Notes: generated from the sequence alone by a model not told the origin. A DNA stretch of 49,510 nucleotides from Clostridia bacterium (GCA_017461235.1 JAFTYU010000029.1:1-49510); one strand, 5' to 3'. Positions 1-8,824 are shown, numbered from the stretch's first letter. A program made the numbers and translations.

Positions 1-162
1 AAGAATTTATATAAAGATTAATTTGCGGATTTGCGCGTTTGCTCATCTCGCAGTACTTTTGTACAGCTTCGCTTCGCAATTCACGCAACTCCATCAAATT
101 TCTTTAAAGAATTTATATAAAGATTGCTTTGCTGATTTGCGCATTTGCTCATCTCGCAGTAC
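1..162. repeat. pair of 56-bp direct repeats
   Basis: Bases 1-56 and 107-162 are the same 56-bp sequence with four mismatches (52/56 identical), both beginning AAGAATTTATATAAAGATT and ending CTCATCTCGCAGTAC. The period is 106 bp. The first copy starts exactly at the window edge, so the array may continue to the left. No protein is encoded here. It may be a dispersed intergenic repeat; the function is unknown. Confidence 0.8.
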
Positions 163-173
163 CCACAAAAAAT

Positions 174-205
174 AAATGAACTCACTTCGGTGAGTTCATT
201 TTTGT
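174..205. terminator. bidirectional rho-independent terminator
   Basis: A 12-bp perfect stem (174-185 with 190-201) closed by a TTCG tetraloop is followed by T residues on the plus strand and preceded by an A-rich tract that gives a U-tract on the minus strand. The stop codon of the minus-strand AraC gene (196-198) lies inside the stem. It should end that gene and any gene reading in from the left. Confidence 0.85.
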
Positions 206-1410
206 TTTCTGAATTCATTCGGTGTCTTGCCCGTATATCTTTTGAATATTTTGGTAAAATAGTTTACGTCAAGTATTCCGCAATTCTGTGCAATCTGTTG
301 CACCTGCAGATTTGACGAGAGTAACAGTTGCTTTGCTCTCTCGGTGCGGTGCTTGTTTACGTATTCTGTCAACGGCATACCCGTTTCTTTTTTGAACAGC
401 GATGACAGATAACTCGGTGTTACACCGAGCGTGTTTGCAAGGTTTTTCAGGCTAAGGTCTGCGGTGATGTCAGCATCAATGTGTAAAATCGCCTTTTGAA
501 TTAACAGCGAATAATTCTTCTGGGAGTGTTTGTTAACAAGGCGGCAGTATTTTTTAATCATATAGTAGAACAAATCGTCAATTTCATCCATATTCTCAAG
601 TGCTTCTATTTTATGGGCGAAGTCAGATGAAACACTGTCTATATATAAAATGTGAACCGACCCTTGTTCTGCTGCCTTTCTTAAAAGAGTGTTGAGAATA
701 ATCATAAAGTTTTTTGCGTTGCGCAAGGGGTCGGGGATGCGCGTTTCAAGTGATGCGCTTGGCTTGATGTTTGTAAAAAGCATCTCTGCTTTATGGAGCA
801 AGCCCTGCGATACCGCATCCATAAGAGAGTTTTCAGCCTTGTAACGTCTTTCAAGCATTTGTATAGTCATAAGCGGATCGTCGTTTTTATCATTGGTAGT
901 GTTTTTGTTATAAAATGAACTATCGGATAATTGTGATATGGTTTGAACTTTTATTTTGAAATTTTCAAGTGCGCCGTAAAGGTTTTCGCAAAGACAGTTC
1001 ACGAGAGTCATAACCATACCGTCGTCGTATAAATAGGGGACTATGGAAAAATAGTTTTGTATCTGTTTTTCGACATCTTTTGAAAAACCGTATTCCAGAG
1101 ATTTTTTTGAAATACTCTCTTTTGTTACAATGTTTTTTGTGTATGGACCCACAATCAGCACAGGATTATCTTGTGCATCTGGCAAGGGTATGAAAATATA
1201 GTTGCAAAAGAAAGGATCAACAATTTTATAAACAACGTTAGGTTCTGTGTTTATATTGAAGAGCTCCTCGTAATCTTTCTTAAGATGAAGAAATTCACGG
1301 ATTCCCATATCTACCGTTAAAGGCAGCTCTTTTTTTGTAACAATTGTTGTTTTTATTTTGCTTCTTTCAATAACTTGGGTAAAAAAATCGAGTTCTTTTT
1401 TATAAAACAT
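196..1410 (-). CDS. AraC family transcriptional regulator
   Basis: A 404-residue regulator. The last ~100 residues form a typical AraC double helix-turn-helix: LANTLGVTPSYLSSLFKK is the first helix-turn-helix, and the second ends in the family signature around NYFTKIFKRYTGKTPNEFR. The N-terminal ~290 residues are a sensor region without a recognisable cupin motif and with no membrane segment. The gene is divergent from the sugar transporter at 1626 and the GH2 enzyme at 3207, so it most likely controls them in response to their sugar; this is inferred from position. The ATG is preceded by GAGAGG. Family assignment is firm; the inducer is unknown. Confidence 0.93.
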   Translation of the reverse strand: MFYKKELDFFTQVIERSKIKTTIVTKKELPLTVDMGIREFLHLKKDYEELFNINTEPNVVYKIVDPFFCNYIFIPLPDAQDNPVLIVGPYTKNIVTKESISKKSLEYGFSKDVEKQIQNYFSIVPYLYDDGMVMTLVNCLCENLYGALENFKIKVQTISQLSDSSFYNKNTTNDKNDDPLMTIQMLERRYKAENSLMDAVSQGLLHKAEMLFTNIKPSASLETRIPDPLRNAKNFMIILNTLLRKAAEQGSVHILYIDSVSSDFAHKIEALENMDEIDDLFYYMIKKYCRLVNKHSQKNYSLLIQKAILHIDADITADLSLKNLANTLGVTPSYLSSLFKKETGMPLTEYVNKHRTERAKQLLLSSNLQVQQIAQNCGILDVNYFTKIFKRYTGKTPNEFRKQK

Positions 1411-1447
1411 AACGTACCTCTCAACTAATATTTACCTTGTTATCCAT

Positions 1448-1476
1448 ATTATCGTATAATTTTTATGAAAAATCAA
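1448..1476 (-). promoter_or_regulatory. sigma-A-type promoter for the AraC gene
   Basis: On the minus strand, TTGATT (1471-1476) is followed after 17 bases by GATAAT (1448-1453), 38 bases before the AraC start codon. Matches to consensus are partial but the spacing is ideal. Confidence 0.5.
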
Positions 1477-1516
1477 TATTTATATTAAAATATTACTATA
1501 AAAAGCAAAAATAATA

Positions 1517-1570
1517 CTCACAAAAATTGAGTTTTTATAATAAAATTGATTTGTAAAAAGGATTTGTGAG
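1517..1570. promoter_or_regulatory. candidate operator and -10 element for the transporter-GH2 operon
   Basis: An exact 8-bp inverted repeat, CTCACAAA (1517-1524) and TTTGTGAG (1563-1570), flanks a perfect TATAAT (1536-1541) that has no good -35 box. A second ACTCA/TGAGT inverted pair lies at 1516-1532. A weak -35 with flanking repeats fits an activator-dependent promoter, possibly controlled by the divergent AraC protein. The role is inferred. Confidence 0.4.
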
Positions 1571-1625
1571 TTTTTGACAAAAAATTCCTGACAAATCCCA
1601 AAAATATATGAATAAGGAGAAAATT

Positions 1626-3143
1626 ATGGCAAAGAAATCTAAATTAGATGCTAATGGCTATCGCAAGTTTGGTATGAGAGATAAGCTTGCTTATGCCGCC
1701 GGTGACTTTGGTTGTAATATGAGCTTCGCTCTTAAAGGCACCGTTCAGACCTTCTGGTTGGTCTATATGACAATGGAGACAGGTTTATTATCAATTCTTC
1801 TCTTGCTTGTTCAGGCTTGGGATGCTATCAATGACCCGATTATCGGTAGTATCATTGACAATGATAAGAGAAATTACAAAAGAGGTAAGTTCAAAACTTA
1901 CATCCTGATTGGTGCAATTGGCTTGTTGGTTGCAGGCGCAGCAGTATTCCTTCCTTTCCCCGGAGCCAACACTGTAGTTAAGGCTATTTTATTCGTTCTC
2001 GGTTACATTATCTGGGATGCTTGCTACACTATTGCAAACGTACCTTACGGTTCAATGCTTTCTCTCATTACAGAAGATACCGGCGAACGCGCACAGCTTT
2101 CAACATGGCGTTCTATCGGTTCAATGTTCGGTAACATTGTTCCTATGGTAATTCTTCCTATGATTATCTGGCAGAAGGTTACTTACAATGGCACAGGCGA
2201 TTATCACACCAATCCTTTAACAGGTGAGGCTTACAAAATCGGTGATGCTGTTCTTGATCCTCTTACCGGTAAACAGTTTGAAACACTTTTAGGTGAACGT
2301 GTTTTCTGGGCAGCACTTATTATGGGTGTTCTTGGCTTTATCGCATTTATGTTTATGATAAAGACAACTACTATCCGTGTTGACGAGAATTCTGTTAAAA
2401 CAAATGAAGGCGGCGGAAAATTCAATATTATCGCTTCTTTCGGTAAATTTATGAAAAACCGTCCCGCAGTAGGTGCAACTATTGCCGCTATGGGTATGTT
2501 CCTTGGTATGCAGTCCGCAACAACCGCAAACACAATTATGTTTGCAACCTACTTTAACAATGCTGCTATGTCAGGTCTTGTTACAGCAATCGGATTCCTT
2601 CCCATGGTTATTTTCATTCCCTTTATTAAACCCCTTGTTAATAAGTTTGGTAAAAAAGAGGTTTCTGTTGTTGGTTCTGTTGTAACTCTTGTTGGTGCAG
2701 GTGTTATGATGGTATTCCCCACAGTAGAGAATCGTGATATAGCTTTACTTGTTTACCTTGTAGGTCTTGTGCTCTTCGGTATCGGTATGGGTGTTTATTC
2801 CTGTATTTCATGGGCTATGATGAGTGACGCTATCGAATACAACGAGTGGAAATTCGGTACTCGCGAAGAGGGTACAGTTTACTCACTTCACTCATTCTTC
2901 CGTAAACTCGCACAGGGTGTTGGTCCTTCAATCGTATTGCTTATAATGGGTGCTTTAGGCTATCAGGAGGAACTCGGCACAATCGGTCAGAGCTTCCAGA
3001 CATCCAAGAATATGTGTTGGTTGGTAGCGGGACTCTATCTCTTTAGTGCAGTATTACAGTTCATCGGTATTGCATTGGTTTATAACCTTGACAAGAAAAA
3101 GGTTGATACAATGACTGCAGAGCTCAAAGCAAAAAGAGACTAA
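1626..3143 (+). CDS. GPH-type sugar:cation symporter (MFS)
   Basis: A polytopic transporter of the glycoside-pentoside-hexuronide family (MelB/XynP-like). The family hallmark QAWDAINDPIIGSIIDN lies in the second membrane helix region, and about 12 hydrophobic segments are visible along its 505 residues. The start is placed at ATG 1626, because AAGGAGA (1614-1620) sits five bases upstream; an in-frame ATG at 1608 would put this site inside the gene. It is followed after 63 bp by a GH2 beta-galactosidase, so the substrate is probably a galactoside or related oligosaccharide that is cleaved after import. The exact substrate cannot be read from the sequence. Confidence 0.9.
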   Translation: MAKKSKLDANGYRKFGMRDKLAYAAGDFGCNMSFALKGTVQTFWLVYMTMETGLLSILLLLVQAWDAINDPIIGSIIDNDKRNYKRGKFKTYILIGAIGLLVAGAAVFLPFPGANTVVKAILFVLGYIIWDACYTIANVPYGSMLSLITEDTGERAQLSTWRSIGSMFGNIVPMVILPMIIWQKVTYNGTGDYHTNPLTGEAYKIGDAVLDPLTGKQFETLLGERVFWAALIMGVLGFIAFMFMIKTTTIRVDENSVKTNEGGGKFNIIASFGKFMKNRPAVGATIAAMGMFLGMQSATTANTIMFATYFNNAAMSGLVTAIGFLPMVIFIPFIKPLVNKFGKKEVSVVGSVVTLVGAGVMMVFPTVENRDIALLVYLVGLVLFGIGMGVYSCISWAMMSDAIEYNEWKFGTREEGTVYSLHSFFRKLAQGVGPSIVLLIMGALGYQEELGTIGQSFQTSKNMCWLVAGLYLFSAVLQFIGIALVYNLDKKKVDTMTAELKAKRD

Positions 3144-3154
3144 TATTAAAATGT

Positions 3155-3183
3155 TAAGTGTCCGGCAAATTGTCGGACACTTA
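3155..3183 (+). other. intercistronic hairpin
   Basis: TAAGTGTCCG (3155-3164) pairs perfectly with CGGACACTTA (3174-3183) and the stem can extend inward. The run after it is mostly A rather than T, so it is a poor terminator. It may stabilise the transporter message or lower expression of the GH2 gene. Confidence 0.5.
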
Positions 3184-3206
3184 TTTAAAAAAGGAGAAAA
3201 CAATTT

Positions 3207-5456
3207 ATGAGAAACATTGTTAACATTAACAGAAAATGGGCTTTCTCGAAACAGGCAACATCAGTTCCTACCGAACTTCCCGCCAATTGGGATTGGGTGA
3301 ATGTGCCTCATTCATGGAATGCTATCGATGGTCAGGACGGCGATAGCGACTTTTTCCGCGGAACTTGTTACTATGTAAAAAAACTTGATAAAATGGACCT
3401 TCCCGAAACAGACAGATATTACCTTGAAATCAAAGGTGCAAATTCATCTGCAGACGTTTACCTGAACGGAAAAAATCTTGCCCATCACGATGGCGGTTAT
3501 TCAACCTGGCGTGTTGATATTACTGATTCTCTTGATGTCACTAACCTTTTGGTGATTGCAGTTGATAACTCTGAAAATCAAACTGTTTATCCGCAGTTTG
3601 CTGACTTTACTTTCTACGGCGGTCTTTACAGAGATGTTAATATTATCTGTGTTAATGAGAGCCACTTTGAGCTTATGCATCACGGCGGCCCCGGTCTTAA
3701 AATCACACCTGCTGTTGAAGGCGCAGATGCTAAAGTTGAGATTGAAACATGGGTTAAGAATTTCTGCGACTATCAGGAGATTAAATATACAATCAAATCC
3801 GCTTGCGGCAAGGTTGTTGCTGAAACCGTAACAACTGATACAAAAGTAACGCTTGATATTAAAGACGTTCATCTCTGGCACGGTAAAAAAGACCCTTATC
3901 TTTACACCGCGGAGCTTGAACTCCTTAGTGACGGCAAGGTTCTTGATAACGTTTCATCACGTTTTGGTTGTCGTACCTTTAAAATTGACCCTGATAACGG
4001 CTTTATTCTTAATGGTGAGGAATACCCCTTACGCGGTGTATCACGCCATCAGGACCGTTGGGGCTTCGGTAACGCTCTTCTTCCCGAGCATCATAAAGAA
4101 GATATGGATTTAATCTGTGAGGTTGGTGCTACAACCATCCGTCTTGCTCACTATCAGCATGACCAGTATTTCTATGACCTTTGTGACGAACGCGGTCTTG
4201 TAATCTGGGCTGAAATTCCATATATTTCAAAGCATATGCCCACAGGTCGCGAAAACACGATTTCACAGATGAAGGAACTTATAATTCAGAACTATAACCA
4301 TCCTTCAATTGTTGTTTGGGGACTTTCAAACGAAATTACAATGCAGGGCGACAGTGATCCCGACCTTCTTGAGAACCATAATATTCTTAACGATATGGCT
4401 CACGAAATGGATAAAACAAGACTTACAACTATGGCAGCAGTTTCAATGTGCGATATTGATAGTCCTTATATCCAGATTCCCGATACTGTATCATATAACC
4501 ATTACTTTGGTTGGTATGGTGGCGACACCACAATGAACGGCCCCTGGTTCGATAATTTCCACGCAAAATACCCCAATATTCCCATCGGCTGTAGCGAATA
4601 CGGTTGCGAAGCACTTAACTGGCACACATCCAATCCTCAGCAGGGTGACTACACCGAAGAATATCAGGCGTACTATCACGAAGAACTTATTAAACAGTTC
4701 TTCTCAAGAAAATATATGTGGGCAACTCACGTATGGAATATGTTTGACTTTGGTGCAGATAGCCGTAACGAAGGCGGCGAAAACGGTCAGAACCATAAAG
4801 GTCTTGTAACCTTCGACCGTAAGTACAAGAAAGACTCATTCTATGCATATAAAGCTTGGCTTTCCGATGAAAAGTTCGTTCATATCTGCGGTAAACGTTA
4901 TATTGACAGGGTAGAGGATGTAACAAAGGTTACTGTATATTCCAACCTTCCCGAAGTTGAGCTTTTCGCAAACGGTAAGAGTCTCGGTAAGGTTGAGAGT
5001 GCAGAGCATTTCTTCTATTTCGATGTTCCCAACGTTGGCGAAACAGAGCTTGTTGCAGTAGCAGGTGATTATAAGGATACATCAAAAATCCGAAAAGTCG
5101 AAAAATTCAACGATGAATACAGACTCCGCGAAAAGGGTGCTATTCTTAACTGGTTCGATATTACAGAGAAAGAAGGCTACTTCTCACTTAATGATAAGCT
5201 TTCCGATATTATGACTTCAGAAGAAGGCAAGCAACTCTTTATGGGTCTTATGGCAGGCGCAATGAAAGCCCAGAAGGATAACAGTATGATGGGTGATATG
5301 GGTGCCGAGATGGTAAGCGGTCCTATGATGCAGATGTTAGGCAGTTTTACCGTTATCCGTCTTACAAGCCTTATGGGTGCTGCAAATCTTAAGTTCACAA
5401 AGGAACAGCTTTTAGGACTTAACGCCGCACTTAATCAGATTAAAAAGCCTGAATAA
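3207..5456 (+). CDS. GH2 family beta-galactosidase
   Basis: A 749-residue GH2 enzyme with sugar-binding jelly roll (~1-150), immunoglobulin-like domain (~160-255) and TIM barrel (~260-570). The acid/base is E376 in WGLSNE and the nucleophile E464 in GCSEYG. GVSRHQDRWG is typical of the beta-galactosidase branch. There is no signal peptide, so it acts in the cytoplasm on sugar imported by the upstream GPH transporter. GGAG lies about ten bases before the ATG. The last ~90 residues form a methionine-rich helical tail ending in LNAALNQIKKPE, which is not part of the classical GH2 fold; similar tails occur on other Firmicute glycosidases from memory, with unknown role. Beta-glucuronidase is a less likely alternative. 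Confidence 0.9.
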   Translation: MRNIVNINRKWAFSKQATSVPTELPANWDWVNVPHSWNAIDGQDGDSDFFRGTCYYVKKLDKMDLPETDRYYLEIKGANSSADVYLNGKNLAHHDGGYSTWRVDITDSLDVTNLLVIAVDNSENQTVYPQFADFTFYGGLYRDVNIICVNESHFELMHHGGPGLKITPAVEGADAKVEIETWVKNFCDYQEIKYTIKSACGKVVAETVTTDTKVTLDIKDVHLWHGKKDPYLYTAELELLSDGKVLDNVSSRFGCRTFKIDPDNGFILNGEEYPLRGVSRHQDRWGFGNALLPEHHKEDMDLICEVGATTIRLAHYQHDQYFYDLCDERGLVIWAEIPYISKHMPTGRENTISQMKELIIQNYNHPSIVVWGLSNEITMQGDSDPDLLENHNILNDMAHEMDKTRLTTMAAVSMCDIDSPYIQIPDTVSYNHYFGWYGGDTTMNGPWFDNFHAKYPNIPIGCSEYGCEALNWHTSNPQQGDYTEEYQAYYHEELIKQFFSRKYMWATHVWNMFDFGADSRNEGGENGQNHKGLVTFDRKYKKDSFYAYKAWLSDEKFVHICGKRYIDRVEDVTKVTVYSNLPEVELFANGKSLGKVESAEHFFYFDVPNVGETELVAVAGDYKDTSKIRKVEKFNDEYRLREKGAILNWFDITEKEGYFSLNDKLSDIMTSEEGKQLFMGLMAGAMKAQKDNSMMGDMGAEMVSGPMMQMLGSFTVIRLTSLMGAANLKFTKEQLLGLNAALNQIKKPE

Positions 5457-5467
5457 TAAAAAATAAT

Positions 5468-5515
5468 GCACAGTTACAAAAGCTTTACTTTTGTAACTGT
5501 GCGCTTTTTATTTTA
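5468..5515. terminator. bidirectional terminator between convergent genes
   Basis: A perfect 15-bp stem (5468-5482 with 5488-5502) with a five-base loop is followed by GCTTTTTATTTT, and on the other strand by a run of T and A. It separates the GH2 gene from the convergent small membrane protein gene. Confidence 0.88.
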
Positions 5516-5951
5516 AGTTGGGATAATACTTTTTCAAATAATGTGTTGTTTTTTTGTTTTTCGCTATAGTTCCGTGCATGAAAAACATTCTTTTTCTTTT
5601 TGAATAATAAATTATTTCATAAGAATCTAAATGAGTGTTTTCTGTCGGCTCTTCGTAACTTGTTATAACTGACTTAATATTTTCCCAATATATAGTTTCT
5701 TTTGGTCCCCAGAAGTATTTAATTATTACGTTCTTTTCAGAAAAAGTATAACTGAACGGTGTTATGAAAATGCCAATAACTTCGCCAAGAAGAATAATTA
5801 TCATCATTATCGGCAGATAAATTTCTTCAAAGATATTCATTAGTATAATGAAAAATAAAAAAGTAAATACAGGGGTAATAACAAAGCCCCAAAAACGCTT
5901 GTTAAAAACAGTTGCAGTTTCGCAATTATTGTCAAATTTTCTTCCGGGCAT
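5508..5951 (-). CDS. small two-helix membrane protein
   Basis: A 147-residue protein with two hydrophobic segments (~20-40 and ~45-65) joined by a short charged turn, followed by a soluble C-terminal half of beta-strand character (EKNVIIKYFWGPKETIYWEN). This layout resembles bacterial PH-like/YcxB-type membrane proteins, but I cannot assign a family. It starts 19 bp after the CE15-like esterase gene and is probably cotranscribed with it. The function is unknown. Confidence 0.65.
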   Translation of the reverse strand: MPGRKFDNNCETATVFNKRFWGFVITPVFTFLFFIILMNIFEEIYLPIMMIIILLGEVIGIFITPFSYTFSEKNVIIKYFWGPKETIYWENIKSVITSYEEPTENTHLDSYEIIYYSKRKRMFFMHGTIAKNKKTTHYLKKYYPNLK

Positions 5952-5970
5952 ATAATCACCGCTAAATCAT

Positions 5971-7005
5971 TTAGTGTTTCTTTATAAATTCTATGAGTCT
6001 TAACCAGTCTGTACGGCTGAAGTAGTGAAGACCTTTTCTCATATGGTAGCCCACGTCGCCGTCGAAAAATTTATCATCAATCTGCGGCGGTCTGTCTTCA
6101 TATACAAAGGGGTTATTGAACGCAGGGCTCGCCGCTACACAAGCGAGCATTTCTGAGATCGGGTCTGCCCATCTGTCTTCTGATGCACTTCCTATAAGAA
6201 CATTTCGCGGTGCAATTGAGGCTATCAGGTAGTGTTGGTCGAAAGGCATACTCTGTTCGTTGTTATAATATTTTTTGTAATTATCACAGAACCAGAAACT
6301 GAAACGATCCAATATATCTGCCACTCTTTCGCCACCCGGTGCAGTACCGCGGGCAATAGCCGCACCACTGCAACCTGAGTCGTTTGAATATGAAAAAGCA
6401 AATCGCTCATCTGTTGCACCTGCAAAAAGTGCGGTTTTACCGAGTCTTGAATGACCGCAGACAACAGAATGCCTGAAATCAAGTTTATCACCAAGGGTTT
6501 CGGCGTAGTCAAGTACGCGGTGTGCTGCCCAAGCCCACATAGCAATTTTACCGCAGTCTGTAGGCTTGTTACGTTTACCGTTTTCAAAGAGAATTCCTGC
6601 AAGACCGTCCGTGAAATCATCCTTGTCATTTGTTACATCGTTATAATAAACCGAAAATACCGCAAATCCGTTATCAACAAGTTCTTCTGTTGGCATATAT
6701 CTGTCGGGATTTTCACTACGGAAATTTATATGAACAAAGAAGGGGAGATTTTTATTTTCCACGGGAATTGTTGCAAGGAACGGAAATGAAAACTCTTTGC
6801 CGTTAACAGTGCAGTTAGCGGTTATTCTGTTGCAGAATGCGTTACCTGCACAAAAGTTGGGAATAACCTTTTCTTCGATATCAAACGTGATTTTTTCGGG
6901 CTTTGGCGGAATATAGCCGAATAATTCGCTTTGTATAATTTCGAGCATTTCTTCTCGGGGTAAAAGCTCGGGAACATTTCTCTCTTTTAAGATTTCTGAA
7001 AGCAT
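5971..7005 (-). CDS. CE15 glucuronoyl-esterase-like alpha/beta hydrolase
   Basis: A 344-residue serine hydrolase. The nucleophile elbow GHSRLGKTALFAGATDERF (S186) and the following NDSGCSGAAI are characteristic of carbohydrate esterase family 15, which cleaves 4-O-methyl-glucuronoyl esters linking xylan and lignin. The C-terminal HMRKGLHYFSRTDW carries the likely catalytic His. The start is set at the ATG at 7005 because AAGGAG (complement of 7014-7019) lies eight bases upstream; a longer frame adds 17 unsupported residues. No signal peptide is visible, which is unusual because characterised CE15 enzymes are secreted. It may act on imported uronate-ester oligosaccharides, or on other esters. 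Confidence 0.82.
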   Translation of the reverse strand: MLSEILKERNVPELLPREEMLEIIQSELFGYIPPKPEKITFDIEEKVIPNFCAGNAFCNRITANCTVNGKEFSFPFLATIPVENKNLPFFVHINFRSENPDRYMPTEELVDNGFAVFSVYYNDVTNDKDDFTDGLAGILFENGKRNKPTDCGKIAMWAWAAHRVLDYAETLGDKLDFRHSVVCGHSRLGKTALFAGATDERFAFSYSNDSGCSGAAIARGTAPGGERVADILDRFSFWFCDNYKKYYNNEQSMPFDQHYLIASIAPRNVLIGSASEDRWADPISEMLACVAASPAFNNPFVYEDRPPQIDDKFFDGDVGYHMRKGLHYFSRTDWLRLIEFIKKH

Positions 7006-7027
7006 AAACTCAACTCCTTGTAATAAC

Positions 7028-7056
7028 AGTATAATACTACGGACGTAAAAAGACAA
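7028..7056 (-). promoter_or_regulatory. sigma-A promoter for the CE15-like gene
   Basis: Minus-strand TTGTCT (7051-7056), a 17-base spacer and TATACT (7028-7033) lie just upstream of the ribosome binding site of the esterase gene and directly after the gdhA terminator. Confidence 0.6.
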
Positions 7057-7061
7057 GAAAA

Positions 7062-7095
7062 AAAGACTCTACATCATTTCTGCGGTAGAGTCTTT
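7062..7095 (-). terminator. gdhA terminator
   Basis: An 11-bp perfect stem (7062-7072 with 7085-7095) is followed on the minus strand by TTTTTCTT. It lies ten bases after the gdhA stop codon. Confidence 0.85.
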
Positions 7096-7104
7096 CGTAA
7101 TTAA

Positions 7105-8448
7105 TTAAAATATACCCTGAGCCATCATTGCATCTGCAACCTTAACGAAGCCTGCGATGTTAGCGCCTGCAACAAGGTCGTAGCCGAGCCCGTATTTCTC
7201 TGCGGCTGCAGCAGAGTTGTCGTGGATATCCTTCATAATCTGTTTGAGCTTTGCGTCAACTTCTTCTGCAGTCCAGCTGTATCTCATTGAGTTCTGGCTC
7301 ATTTCGAGTGCAGATACTGCAACGCCGCCTGCGTTAACTGCCTTAGAAGGAGCAACTGCTTTGCAGTTTTCTTTAAGGTATTCGAGAGCATCGTTTGTTG
7401 TAGGCATATTTGCTACTTCAATGTAGTAGGGAACGCCGTTTTCAACAAGCTTCTTTGCTTCATCCATATTGATTTCGTTCTGCGTAGCACAAGGCATAGC
7501 AACGTCAACTTTTACTCCCCAGGGCTTCTGACCTGCATGGAATTCAACGCCGAATTTGTCAGCGTAATCCTGAACTTTGTCACGACCTGATGCACGCATT
7601 TCGAGCATATAGTTGATTTTTTCTTCTGTTACGATACCGTCTTTGTCGTAAACGTAACCGTCAGGGCCTGAAATTGTAACAGGCTTACCGCCAAGCTCTG
7701 CAATTTTCTTTACAGCACCCCAGGCAACATTACCGAAACCTGAAATAGCAAATGTTTTGCCCTTGATATCTTCGCCGAAATGCTTGAACATTTCAACTGC
7801 GTAATATGTAGCACCGTAGCCTGTTGCTTCGGGTCTGATAAGTGAACCGCCGTATGAAAGACCTTTACCTGTAAGAACGCCGTTTTCAAAAGCACCGCGG
7901 ATTCTTCTGTATTGACCGTAAAGATAACCGATTTCTCTTGCGCCTACGCCGATGTCACCTGCAGGAACGTCAACGTCGGGACCGATGTGTCTGTAAAGCT
8001 CAGTCATAAAAGCCTGGCAGAAACGAAGGATTTCTGCATCACTTTTGCCTCTGGGGTCAAAGTCGGAACCGCCTTTACCGCCACCGATGGGAAGACCTGT
8101 AAGACTGTTTTTGAAGGTCTGTTCAAAAGCAAGGAACTTCATAATGCCGATGTAAACTGAAGGATGGAAACGAAGACCGCCCTTATAAGGACCGATAGCG
8201 CCGTTAAACTGAACACGATAACCTGTGTTAACGTTAACCTTGCCGTTATCATCGACCCATGTAACACGGAAAGAAATCTGTCTTTCGGGCTCAACCATTC
8301 TTTCGAGCAAAGCACTTTCTTCGTACTCGGGGTGTTGCTCAATAACAGGTGCAAGAGAGTTTAAAACCTCTGTAACTGTCTGGACAAACTCCGGTTCATT
8401 GGCGTGTTTTTTAGCAACAGCGTCAATAGTGTTCTGAATATAACTCAT
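7105..8448 (-). CDS. gdhA: NADP-specific glutamate dehydrogenase
   Basis: A 447-residue enzyme that interconverts 2-oxoglutarate plus ammonium and glutamate, the main ammonium assimilation route in many gut anaerobes. The substrate-binding segment PIGGGKGGSDFDPRGKSD with the catalytic lysine, the DIGVGAREIGYLYGQYRR stretch of hexameric bacterial enzymes, and the dinucleotide-binding ISGFGNVAWG are all present. The length matches the ~445-residue class. The start is ATG 8448, preceded by AAAGGAGA; an upstream extension of 18 residues lacks support. It is a single-gene unit with its own promoter and terminator. Confidence 0.97.
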   Translation of the reverse strand: MSYIQNTIDAVAKKHANEPEFVQTVTEVLNSLAPVIEQHPEYEESALLERMVEPERQISFRVTWVDDNGKVNVNTGYRVQFNGAIGPYKGGLRFHPSVYIGIMKFLAFEQTFKNSLTGLPIGGGKGGSDFDPRGKSDAEILRFCQAFMTELYRHIGPDVDVPAGDIGVGAREIGYLYGQYRRIRGAFENGVLTGKGLSYGGSLIRPEATGYGATYYAVEMFKHFGEDIKGKTFAISGFGNVAWGAVKKIAELGGKPVTISGPDGYVYDKDGIVTEEKINYMLEMRASGRDKVQDYADKFGVEFHAGQKPWGVKVDVAMPCATQNEINMDEAKKLVENGVPYYIEVANMPTTNDALEYLKENCKAVAPSKAVNAGGVAVSALEMSQNSMRYSWTAEEVDAKLKQIMKDIHDNSAAAAEKYGLGYDLVAGANIAGFVKVADAMMAQGIF

Positions 8449-8539
8449 ATAAATATCTCCTTTGTCGAACCGTAACAACCGGGTTATGTAGCAAAAATAC
8501 AAGAAAATTAATAAAGTTGTACAACTCGGCTAATATTAT

Positions 8540-8568
8540 GTTGTATATTTTATACTAATAAATGTCAA
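8540..8568 (-). promoter_or_regulatory. putative gdhA promoter
   Basis: A perfect TTGACA (complement of 8563-8568) is followed after 17 bases by TACAAC (complement of 8540-8545). The -10 is weak. It is the best candidate in the 380-bp region upstream of gdhA. Confidence 0.5.
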
Positions 8569-8824
8569 ATTGCAATAAATTTATGGTGTGAAAATCAAAT
8601 ATTGTAGGTATAAACAAAAATGAATATTTTAATAAAATCATTTTTTTGCAAAAAGTTGAAACGATGGGCGTGAAAGCCCGGTGAATAAGGGTTCACATTG
8701 TTTTTTGTTTAACAAACCACAGCGTTTTTGTTGGTTTGTTTGCACTTTTTGTGAATAAAACAGTAAAATATATGTGTTAATAATGACGTGTATTCACTAC
8801 TTTGCAAATCTATACAAGTTTTTA
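8569..8824. other. non-coding region with small hairpins
   Basis: This part of the gdhA-GH51 intergenic region has no gene-like frame. It holds GGGC-GTGAAA-GCCC (8666-8679), GTGAA-TAAGGG-TTCAC just after it, and a 9-bp inverted repeat AACAAACCA/TGGTTTGTT (8711-8719 and 8732-8740). These could be operators or parts of a leader for the arabinofuranosidase operon. I recognise no known riboswitch. Confidence 0.35.

Noticed and set aside
1574-1579. TTGACA before the sugar transporter as a promoter -35 box
   Set aside because: A -10 at normal spacing would fall on CCAAAAATAT and the ribosome binding site follows within 35 bases; the TATAAT at 1536 is a better -10.
8661-8700. Known riboswitch
   Set aside because: The small hairpins match no riboswitch class that I recognise and lie upstream of the promoter, so they would not be transcribed with the GH51 gene.
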